Shown here in pieces: positions 32,901-44,900 of a stretch of DNA of 64,000 bases; within the stretch, counting starts at the first letter, position 1; every line of letters begins with the position of its first letter. Both the position numbers and the translations under genes were made by a program. The stretch is taken from contig CAIIXF020000011.1 in assembly GCA_903813345.2 (NCBI GenBank), positions 35,686,166 through 35,750,165 of the forward strand, read 5' to 3'. The notes under the pieces were generated by a model that was not told the DNA's origin, did no database searches, and worked only from the letters and a program-made list of their open reading frames with translations. The stretch is from Owenia fusiformis (Eukaryota; Annelida; Polychaeta; Sabellida; Oweniidae).

Positions 32901-35900
32901 CCATCAATATTATAAGTTATTTCATCGCCGGTTTAGCAAATAAAAATTCAAACGTAAAGAGGCTTTAACACGTAGTTCAATGGAGAAAAATGGTTGCCAA
33001 ACTTATGGAGGGGAGTGTATGCTGTTTTAGCAGACCAAAATGTTGTATACTGGGAGGTTTTGGATATGGGGTTTAACCAGAGGGAGATATGCATATCTCT
33101 CGAGGGATAAACCCCATTTCAAAATCGACCGTACATAACTGCTTTATCCTTAACCCAGTAGAGTTTTCTAAAAAAAATCAACATTTTCATTTCTGTTTCT
33201 TTAAAAGGTTATACTGGGCACAGGATAAAAACACTTATCCAATAACAGCGAGATAGTTTCTATTAATTTGATTCGGCACATGTAATGCGATTGTATTTCG
33301 TAATTATATGCTATGTATTATGGTTTATCCCACCCTAAGTGCTTTATATGATTGTATATAATAGCATTGTATAACTGCAATATAAAACCAACACTCATCG
33401 TATACAACTCTTGAGAACGATATACAACTCCTGGATAGCGTATACAACTCCTGGGCAGCGTATACAACTCTTCGACTCGATATACAACTGCTGAATTTAG
33501 ATTAACCTTTTATTGATTAAAGATTAGGGTGGGATAATAAGATCATATAATGGTTGATTTTGTATATCGCTATACTCTCGTGAGTATATGATATATTCAC
33601 TCGTTCCCTTCGGTCACTCGTGAATATATCATATACCCACTTGAGTATAAACACGATATACAGAATCAACCATTATATAACCTCATAGTATAGAATCGGA
33701 AGTCCGTATACACCCTCCAACTCTTTGACATCTAAATGAACATCTGCTGAAAAAACATATAAACACGAGACATAATATATGCAAAGTATCATCGATCATC
33801 ATTGAAGTATCATTGGAAGAATATTACGTCTGAGAAAATCAGTGAGACGCTAACGTTCAAATGATTGTTTTACTTGGGAGGGGGGGGTTGTTTGGTATCG
33901 ACTTCTGATGTTCTTTTGCGATTGTAGGTCCAAAAGTCAAAGCTTAGGGGTTCTCCATCCCCTTAGGGATACTGCCTTTTGTTTCAGAAGCATAAATTAT
34001 AAAGCCAGTAACAAATGCAATGATTAGTACTTTGCATGCTTTTTCTTAATTAGACCGTATTGACCTTTGCTTTTTTGCTCCATTTTAAATCCATTCATAA
34101 ATAAAACAACGAAACAGACCAAAGTCTCGTGACCCAAATACAACCCATGGGACAAATGATCATTGCTATAAAACCATAAGTCTGATGGATGGTAAGAAAT
34201 TTGTCCAATGTGTTTAATTGAGAATGTCTGGCAGGGGAGATATTAAATCCCCATGGACTTACTCATCAAGTGTATATTACTAGAAAATTAATCATTTTTG
34301 TCTTTCATCGAAAACGACTAATAATCCATTACTACTACTACCTAAAAATAAAGAGAATCGTATTAAGTTCTAAATTATATTTTTAGCATTCATCGATTCT
34401 CCGATTTCTGCTCTTACACCCACGAGTCCATAGTGACAGTGAGCAGCTTTTCTGCTATTGATCAGAATTCACGAAGGGCAACATTCGAAAAAACACATAG
34501 CTACCCAGATTTGAATTCCTAATCTTTTGTCTCTCGATATATTGGACAATTATAAAACGGCAAAAATGCATTTGAAATTATTGGACAGTAAATCCAGACG
34601 TCTGGTAGTCTTCAGTATTTATGCTGGAGACACATTCGCTTGTGAATTAGTAGTTATAGAAACGAGAGTTCTGACGCACCTTTAACATTGAGTCCTATGG
34701 GGAGGGACACGATTTTTCATATTACCCTCCCTAACATGGGCTCCAATGGGGAGGGACATCTGTGAGCCTCCCTGGGCTCGGGAGGCACATATGGGGACCC
34801 CACCCCTCCCCCCTCGGCGTGGTGGCGTGTACATGTTTTCGGGGATCTCGGGCCCTAGGGGTAAAGGTCGCTCTACCCCACGTCTGTACGTTTACTGTAA
34901 GGGATACTATTCGAATTCCCGCCAAAAACAATAAATCGATAAACCAGTATACGTCGTAAATGTCACCGCTTTAAGTTTGATTTATGCCAATATTAGTCTT
35001 AAATCACTTATACGGATACGGTGTACGTTAACTGGTCGGGAATACGTAGACCTATATTTACTTACTTTCCCGCCAAAAACAATTGATACGATATGTTATA
35101 AATGCGCCGAGGATACGTGACGTTAATTAATCACAAGTCTCAACAAAGGTCGTCTAAGTAACAGTCTATTTAAGATCATACCGTTTAATGAATGTTACAT
35201 TTGGATGGGATAAATATTTATTTGCTAATTCGTCAACACACTTCTTTTCAAAATACATCAAATATAATACATATTTACATTATAACATTCAAAATTCTTC
35301 ATTGAATCATACACAAATTACAAAGGTATTAAATCGGAATCTTTAACCCACGAATCAAACTTTTTTGGCCAATATTGCCAACGCACTAAATGTTCCCGTT
35401 GCCCTCGTCTTGTTCGTGTTTTCAAGATTTTTTCTACTTTCCAAATATCATCTTCATTCGCTTGTACTCTTTGAAGCTCCGATTGGTAAAAAGTACCCTT
35501 AATGTCTTCATTTTGAAAATCATTTAAACGATATAACGGGAGGCCCTGTCTAATAAAACGTTTCGCTACTTTAAAAAATTTCCCCTGTCCAATGCTCGTT
35601 GTATTCTCTTGTAAAAATATGTTTTGATTGGGTAATTCTAACCAGAGCTCCAATGGGGAATTTAAAGATGTGATTAGACCTAGTTTTAACGACAGCTGAT
35701 TTGGGATAGTACATCCGCCACCAAATGGCCAGTTCATCGTCTTTAGTTACATTTTGAGGAGCCATCTTTATGCTCCTATGCCAGGTGGCGTTATAACTTT
35801 TAACAAATTTTTGCAAATTGTCTATATATCTATAGTTCTGTTTATATGTCATGAACCTCATCATTTTCGTCTTCAATGTCTTTATAAGGCGCTCGGAAAA

Positions 35901-38900
35901 GTTGGCTTTGGGCGTATTTTCCGTAACAAAATGGCGTACTCCCCATCGAGCCAGCAATGTCTGTACGACCCTCGCGCGAAATTCTTGACCTTTATCTGTT
36001 CTAATGACATCTGGTTGACGCTGCCCTTCTTTGAAGATGTCATCAAAGGCCTCTGCAACAGCTTTACCCGTCTTGTTAGGTAGAGGCTTAACCCAGGCAA
36101 AACGGGGCATGATGTCAATGACGACTAGGATAAATTTCGTATTGTCATTCTCTGTTGACCAAGTAGACATATCCATGAGATCAGCATCCCATTGTTCATC
36201 AATATGTGAAACATATACTTTATTCCGAGTAAATTGTCTCTTATAAGGTCTCTGTAGGCCATAAGCTTCTTGATTGTCCAGCCATTTCTTTATCTGATAA
36301 CGGGACAGCTGGTATTTCCCATCATTTAGTACAGCTCTATAGAGTTTGTCTGGTCCAGCAAAGGCTCCAGAATTTCGACTGTCAAAGTATAATTTCTTTA
36401 GATAGTCTTGATATGCCATCTTACACTGTCGGAATCTGACTCCTTAATGACGATCTCTCTTTAAATTGCTAATATTTATCACTCAGTGCTTGATTCAACA
36501 GCCTCGTTTTCGGATTCACTCTGTTCTTCCTCAGAGCTACTTTCCTGGTCTGTATCCTCTATAAAGACCTCATCAAACTTGTGTTTGTTTTTTAAAAGTG
36601 TCTTCCTAATGGCTAAGTTCACAGAGACACCCCTCCTCATCATATTATTTATTGAATCAATTATATTTCTGTGTAACGCATTGTCTTTTACATCAACCGT
36701 TAGCTTGACGAATTGTTTATATCCTTTCATAAATTCTTCCTTATTCTTCGACAATAGTTTATTATCTGCCTTTTCTACAGCCTCTGTCTTATCCATCCCT
36801 CTATCCATATACTCATCCACTTTACGTCGGTGGTCTTCCTCATTCTGTCTTATAGACCACTTCTTTAAGAATGCAAATGTTTCATTTGCTTTCAAATCAC
36901 CATCATCGTCATCAACGTCATTGTCTTTGTCTTGAGGAATCTTCTCCTCAATATTTTGGGTAGATTGGGTCCTCATCCTCTTGGGTAGTGGTCCCTGATC
37001 TTGACACCACTTTTTTTATATGCCTCTGTAAGTCGTGAATGCTATCAAATACTAAACCACAGTCATCACAGGATACCATGTTGTCTTCTCGAAATTCACA
37101 TTCCAAGTAAGGGTAGTTCTTAACATCACTACTATTTATAAATGTTGTCGTCGGATAGTCGACTTCTGAAATACCCTGTCTTTCAAGTAAGTGTTTTGAA
37201 TCATTCATTGGTTCCTTGAAGTTGCGGGAATCGTGATGACTTTCAAATTCAACTTCACTTTTAGTAAAGGCATTTGGTTTCAATCTGCTGTGCTCCGAAG
37301 TTTCTTGCTTCAGATCAAGAAGCAGGTAACTATAGGGTCGACTAGTTGCGTTGGTATATGCTCTGACCAACTTGTTTCCATTTCCGGGGTACATCTGCCT
37401 CGATAAGAATGCCACCTGTTGGCGATCTCTCGGGTTATTAAACAGTATCATATAGTGAGAGTTTAAGCTCATCGATCTATTCATTTTTCCTTGATGATAC
37501 ATATTCTGGAGTAGGCATATCACAGACAGATTTCGATGGTGACTGCCTTTGCTATAGAGATCACATATCCGTTGATCATTTGTTGCCTCATTCATAAGAT
37601 CATCGAGAAGTATCAAAGTAGGAACTGAAGTGTCAAGGTATCTTGAATCATCAATACAGGGTGTTCCAAAAGTAACAGGACTGGTGCTGGCATTTTGTCA
37701 ATTTTGCACCGGGTGTCTTCACATTTTCACAAATTGTACTTTGAAGTATTGCAACTAAAATTGTATAGTTTCAGAAAAAATGATGAAATGCGGGTAAAGT
37801 TGTGGTTACTATAGTAACATGACATCACACTACCCGGGGCAACTTTTTCCTGAAAATGTGATATCTAACATTTTTGTATTACTGAAGAAAGTATCTAATT
37901 CACCTATTATAATACAACATTTCTTGTTTATTTTATTAGTTGCTTTGTTGTAAAGGTGTTGCTATAACTCGGATTCAAGTATAATTTCATAATAATGATA
38001 ATATTTATACAATTTCCTGGAATATCACTTTGAATTACAGTCTGAACAATTCATGGTTGAGTTTTTGAAAAGACCCAATTTGAAGCCAGTCATCCACCTT
38101 GATAATGCGCCTGCCCGCGGGTCACCATTAAAGACCATGCAGCTATAGAGGAGATTGGTCTTGAGTTCTAAAACCATACACCATACTTTTCTGATCATGC
38201 AACATCCAGTTTTTACTTACATGGAGAATGGAAAGCTAATCAGTGCTGTAAGATCTTTAAAGATGAGAATGACCTTCTCCAAGTTGTTCAATCGATCATG
38301 CGTGACATGTCCTCAAATGGGTTCACTCATGTGTTTGAGTCATGGATACAGAGTGCTACTCTTCTACTGACCAAAGAGGAGCCTATTTTCCAAAGTAGAG
38401 AATACATAGGAATATCAAATTATGTAAACCAAATGTAATTCCCACCAGTTGTTGCATTTCAACTTTGATATGGGATGTACAAAATGCTTAATGTCTCTTT
38501 CTGTCTTAATGTAACTTCTGCGTGGAATGCTGCCCCGGGTATTGTGATGTCATGTTACCATAGCAACCATAACTCTAGCCGAGTTTCATATTTTTGTCGA
38601 AACTTTGCAGTTTTAGTAACGATACATGAAAGTACATTATGTAAAATTTTGAAGACGATTGGTGTATATTTAACTAAATGACAGCACCAGTCCTGTTACT
38701 TTTGGAACACCCTGTATCCTCTGGTATTCCCTTCACAAATTCCAAATGTGGGTATTTTCTTAGATCTTCGTAGGCAGGCTGCCATTGACCATAACACCAG
38801 ATGATTCTTCTAGGAATTGGGGATATATACCGTTCAACATTTTTGATCAAGTGCTTCATAAGCCAGGTCTTCCCCGACGATGTTGGTCCGGCTGAAAATA

Positions 38901-41900
38901 CAAAACAAAACAAAAAATATTTTTTAATAAATTGACATGCTCTCTTTCTATATTTAGAAACCTATCAGACTTTTAATTTCAACATGTCCATGCCTATACC
39001 TGCTATCATAGTAAACGGATGTTTCAGCATAACATCAGACTGATGCATTTTTTCTCCATGAAACTTATTCATATGCCTTGATAGGTTATCACCTCTCGTA
39101 AAATTCACACTACACTCAGAACAATTGAAAGACATGTTGTCTGTTCAAGATCTATCAGTAAAATGACTCAAAACATGGACAACTTAAAATATATAAGAAT
39201 ATTCTAATGTGCAGTATTTTGATTGGTTCAAAATGTGTCAATTAAGATCAATTGTAAACATAAACAGGCATTTATGACATTATAAACTATTGAATATTAA
39301 AGTAAAGGGAGGGGAGGAGGTTTGGAAGATGGAGAAGAGACAGGAGGAGGTTGGGTGGAAGTAGGAGGAGGTATGAGGTAAGGAGGAGGTAGGGAGGAGG
39401 TGGGAGGAGGTAAGGAAGAGGTTCGAGTAGGTAAGGAGGAGGTAATGATGAGGTAGGGAGGAGGTAGGAGGAGGTGGGAGGAGGTAAGGAGGAAGCGGGA
39501 GGAGGTAGAGAGGAGGTGGGAGAAGGTAAGGAAGAGGTGGGAAGAGGTAAGGAGGATATAGGGAGGAGGTAATGATGAGGTAGGGAGGAGGCGGGGGGAG
39601 GTAAGGAGGAGGTAAGGAGGAAGTGGGAGGAGGTAGGGAAAATATGGCTAACTTCCGCTTTAAAACCTACCCAGGCCGACTAAAAGATGCCTCACTTCCG
39701 CTATGATGTCACCCTCTTGCCCAGACAGATGCAAAATGGCTGACTTCCTGCTAGAAAGCTTCAAAATGGCCGACTTCCGGTTAAATGGCTGACTTCCGGG
39801 CTGACTTCCGGTCAAAATGGCTGACTTCCTGTCAAAATGGCTAACTTCCGGAACGTATAGTCGTGGGGTAGGGCGTCCGTTACCCCTAGGGGCCGAGATC
39901 TCCGAAATATGTACACGCCACCACGCCGAGGGGGGAGGGGTGGGGTCCCCATATGTGCCTCCCGAGCTCAGGGAGGCTCACAGATGTCCCTCCCCATTGG
40001 AGCCCATGTTAGGGAGGGTAATATGAAAAATCGTGTCCCTCCCCATAGGACTCAATGTTAAAGGTGCGTCAGAACTCTCGTTTCTATAACTACTTGAATT
40101 CTTGAATCCTGTATGAATTCTAATGACTGGTTTCACAAAAGATTTAATTTCAAACTAAACCCATAGCCTAGAAATGTAGCATATCATTTGATAACATGTC
40201 CGTGATCACGAAGAATAACATAACATGGGGAAGTTTAGGTTTCAAAAGGAAGATATTCCAAGACATGTAAATTATTTTGGAACTTATTATGAATCTGAAA
40301 TCTGATTAGTACCAGAAAGTGGTTAGACCAAAATATGAAACGCGGACATCCATGATGCAGCATTTATTTTTAATAGAAACAAATATTTTTCTGCATATAC
40401 TCCTAAAAAAAGTTAAGGACCAGTGGTTTTCTTCATAGGTTTGAACGACTATTTTCGAGGCTTGGAACAAAAGAAACCCCGATAAAGTAAATAAATCTGT
40501 ATTTTGATTCTATTCTCTAGTCTATAAAGTCAGCAAAATTCAATGTTATATCTCCATTACAATGGGTCAAAATTTGATGTCAAAATTGATGAATTTCTTG
40601 TTTAAAAAATATAGCAGACCCCATGTAAACCAATAGGAAATGGTTGGGTTGCCATAAGTCATATGTAAACCGATCCATCCATCCGATTGCTTTCAAAATT
40701 AGAATCTTTAGAGATAATTTTTGCTAAATTGTCCACTGGACAAAAATATGATTTAATTGTCAAGGCTTTACACAAGTTAATGGTTTCAAATTCAATAATT
40801 TTTTTAATGATCCTGTGGTGGTTAGTGAGGTGGTCAAAATTACTTTAAAGCTCCGTATCGCTAATTTTAACAATATAAGCGAGACATTTAGCATGTAAAA
40901 TGTAAAATCATTCGATTTTCTACTCAAAAAGTATTTTAACAAATGTTTTTCCTGAATATATATTCCAAAATTTGAACTTCCCCTAAGCCACCATTCCCCA
41001 TTTGTTTAACATGGGATCTGCCATTTTTGTTAAATTTCATGAAATTCATCAATTTTGACATCAAAATTTGCAGACTTATTAGAGAATAGAATCAAGATAC
41101 AGATTTATTTACTTTATCGTTTTTTTTGTTCCACGCTTAGAAAATGGTCGTTTAAACAAATATGGGGGTTAACATGTAAACCTATGAGGAAAACCACTGG
41201 TCCTTAACTTTTTTGAGGAATATATTTCTGTTTGGCGCTAAACCCTTGTGTTAAACTGCAAAAAGAGTCCCATGCATTAAAACACAAACTACTTGACTTA
41301 TAGTGTTGTCAGTTATGACTATAAAACCCTTGAATTGCTAAAGCACCATTTTGACAAAGGATATCCAACGAAGTGGTGTCAAAAAGTGGCCCCAGTGGAT
41401 AATAAAAGGCTTCGAAAATTTTGCAACCATGACTTGAATGTCTTCAAAATAAGAAGGGTTACAAGCTGGTTTTTGCTCAGTTCCAAAGATATTGGTTTTT
41501 GGATTTTGGAAAATTCCCATTGACCGCCATTATAAACTACTCTCAATATGGCTTTACTAAAGTGTCATTTTCTTCAAAAGTTCACTATGGAATTTTCTGA
41601 TATTGCAGATTTCTATAACCAATATATTGAACCAAACTGCATATTTCTATAGTAGTCTATAGTTGATATATTGTCTTTTAGACAACCAAGCTGGCACATT
41701 TCTAATATTTAGCCATTAAGTTGACCGAAAATCACCATAGGCTGCCATTATATCACTAATGAAATAAGAAATTTTTAGAAATGTGCATGTTTTATTTTTT
41801 AAAAGTCAATATATTGGCTATAGAAATCTACAATATCAGAAGATTCCACAGTGGACTTTTGAAGAAAATGACACTTTAGTAAAGCCATATTGATAGTAGT

Positions 41901-44900
41901 TTATAATGAGTATGATAGCAAGTGCAATTATCCTGCTAACTGACTGCACTATTGTAACTCCTTTAATGGATGGATGGCCACAATGGCTGTAATCAGGATA
42001 CCCTATCATGATTAGGCTGGAGAGACAATGGAATAATGTTATAAGTAATGAACTGTTTATTATTAACTTTGATTAGTTTTTGTGGCTGTATTGTTCATTA
42101 CTGTCAATCCTCCCGTTAACACGGGGTCATTTGAATTTATTACCTAATCAACAAAGTGTGACATTTCAATGATGAAGTAATTACATACACCCTAGTCTCG
42201 AATCTTGGTAACTTAATGTTTTGGTAAAGTTACATCCCGCCAACGTATTAGTAACGTACATCCCGTCAACCTACTGGTAACGTACATCCCGTCAACCTAC
42301 TGGTGACGTTACATCCCGTCAACGTAAGAGTAACGTTTACAGTCGACAACTGGAAGAAGTCATTTGATAACGTTTTAATTAAAGACGTTTATGTTTGAAT
42401 CTTCATTTAGCTCTTTCATTTCGAAATCATTAGTTAGGAAAATTATGACAGAATGTTATGATATTCTCTATATCGCCAAACATGAACAAGTTTTGACACG
42501 CGATTTAGAACTAATGGAGGTGGTGTATGTCAATTTAGTGTCCAATGTTAAATTCATCCTCGTCGTTGTTGTCTTCAATAAACTAATTCTAGACATAACG
42601 ACTTCATGCTAAGAGATTAGTAAGAGATGCATTGGCATACCAATTTTCTTTTTCTCCATACCACAGAATTCACTTTAATATCAAATACTTCATTCCATTC
42701 TCGTATAGAACTGATAGAACTTATAAAGATCCTAATAAGTTATCTTTGATGTATTGATTTAGCGAAATATGTTTAGGTTCTTGCCATATAATCGATACAG
42801 TCCAGAACTTGATTGGGTTAACCCAAAAATGCCACGCATATACAACCCCCTCCATAAGTTTGGCAACTGAAGTTTTCCTTGGATAGCAAATCAAAGTCTG
42901 ACATTGTTTGGATCATAAAGGTACAATAGTTTGGAAAGTTTTGACTTTGATGAATTTCTATATCGCCAAACATGAACAATCTTTGATTAGTGATCCGAAT
43001 GGTAATTTCCAATTGCCAAACTTATGGAGGGGGTGTATCTAAAAGCGTACGTGTGTAGTCTAACTAATGTCCCAGTTGCCGATAATGTTACGTACTTCGA
43101 TGGAATCAAATACTTAATGTATTTTCTATTGTTTTTACAAACACATGTGTCCCTCGTAGATTTGTACTTCTGAAGCACAAATTTAATGTTTTTCTTAGTA
43201 ATACAACTAAAATCTAATACTACTGGATCTATAAATAATATCATGTAAGTACAATTTAATTTGATTATGCCAGCCCAACCAACATCACAGTCAAGTCTGG
43301 TTGCGCCATACGTTTTATACTATTACTCTACTTAATTTGGCGAATTTGGCGTGTTGCAAAAATCTTAGAATTTTTCAGAATTGATAATGGGTAGGCCTAT
43401 CCTTGTTTGACCCTATTGTATTTAGTTTAAATATATATAAAGTGTTAAAGAGTTTATGATTACTAAGTCACTGGTGATCCACTCGATTACGCTGGTTACC
43501 AAAACGAACCGTTTTGGTAACAAAATGTCGGAACATCCGGAAGGTACGATTTTTCTCGTTTCCTTATTTTACACTTTGTAGGCAGAATTCCCACGACATT
43601 TTTTAACACAAACGTGTATCAGTATCATATGTTTAAGAAAGTGTACATATTTGCGAACAAATAGTTCAGAAGACAACAGAATCGTCGATTTACTTCCTCA
43701 CTTAAGTTACATAAACGGTACGTACGATGCACGTTGTGAGAAAAAACGCCGTGGGGATTCTGCCTGCAACGCGTGAAATAAGGAAAAAAGAAAAATCGTG
43801 CATTCGACGTTCCGACATTTTGTTACCAAAACGGTTCGTTTTGGTAACCAGCGTAATCGAGTGGATCACCAGTGTAAGTGAAGAATCCACACAACGTTTT
43901 TAGCTCAACCTATCTAAAATCCGTAACGCATTCACCAGGTATGCCTAGTAGTTGAACTAAAAAAGATGCAGCTGCGCATACGTTTTAGCTATACTCCTTG
44001 TGCGAAACCTGTAATGTCGGTAGAATTTCGTGTTGATGTGTATTCAGTTGTTGATCGGAGAAACTAATGAAAGATTGGGATATATTCGATTTTTAATTTG
44101 CTCTTGCATGGGGGCCAGTGATGATTCAAATCAGAAATAATATTGCTTAATAAGTTTGTCCCCTTGGCGTTGAAGTAAATTCATTATTCTTTTGTTTGAT
44201 TGCAAATGCACTATGTCACGATGTATGTCAGATTATAGTGAGGACCCATTTATAAGTTGCACTACTGTTCCGACTTAGAGTCCCAGGCACAGGAGGTCGA
44301 TCGTCCTCGTCATTGTTTAATATTTCATTCACAAATTCAGTTCGTAATATGTCTGATTCACCGATACAAGCCATGACAATAGAACCATGCGTATTATAAG
44401 ATTTCAAGCGACTTGTGTAAGTTATGTTATCATGCAAAAGTAAAAGAAACATCGATACAAAAAATAAAAAAACCGAATCGAACCAGGCCCCAACTCGCCA
44501 CAGCAGGCAAGCATCTCCCGCAGTGTTTGTCAGAATGGTAAATATTTTCAAATCATATGACGATATCTATTTAATTCAAATCTAACATGTAACACATTTC
44601 TGTGAAAACGTCTTTTGGTTTTTGGTTAAGTTGATCGATTTTAACTAGAATTACACATTTCCAAAACCGCTAGTTACATGTTAATTAAATCCGATCTACT
44701 CGAGCACTATCTAAACAATACAGGTTGTCCCGAAAGTATGGGACCCCACTAGTCCAACTGTTTCGCAATTTGCGTATTTGTCACGCATTTGCTGGAAAAT
44801 TTGAAGTCACGCTACTTTTTTTGCGTGACAGGTAAATACGCATTTTACCTGATTATTTTCAAGCAAAAATATTTCTGTGAAAAAAAGTGGTTGCCGATAC

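Larger units (their letters stand above)
34649..40094 (-). mobile_element. Short Polinton/Maverick, 5446 bp, with intact TIRs and 6-bp TSD
   Basis: The element starts AGTAGTTATAGAAACGAGAG and ends with the complement (5'-AG...CT-3'). The terminal inverted repeats are about 244 bp each (34649-34892 and 39851-40094). TGAATT lies immediately outside both ends (34643-34648 and 40095-40100), a perfect 6-bp target duplication. AG/CT termini with a 6-bp duplication, a retroviral-type integrase and a packaging-type ATPase identify Polintons. Full-length elements are usually 15-20 kb. Here protein-primed DNA polymerase B, protease and capsid genes are missing, so this is an internally deleted, non-autonomous derivative. 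Surviving genes are all on the minus strand. Another transposon is inserted in the ATPase gene. Confidence 0.93.

Noticed and set aside
34731-34959. Overlapping small frames on both strands
   Set aside because: They fall in the Polinton terminal repeat, and similar GC-rich frames appear in the other copy of the repeat.
36486-36935. 149-codon plus-strand frame
   Set aside because: Exact shadow of the acidic Polinton gene on the other strand; Ser/Leu-rich as expected from complemented acidic codons.
44228-44551. 107-codon minus-strand open frame with a hydrophobic stretch
   Set aside because: No recognisable motif, no splice context and no homology I can name; it lies in intron 1 and may be chance.
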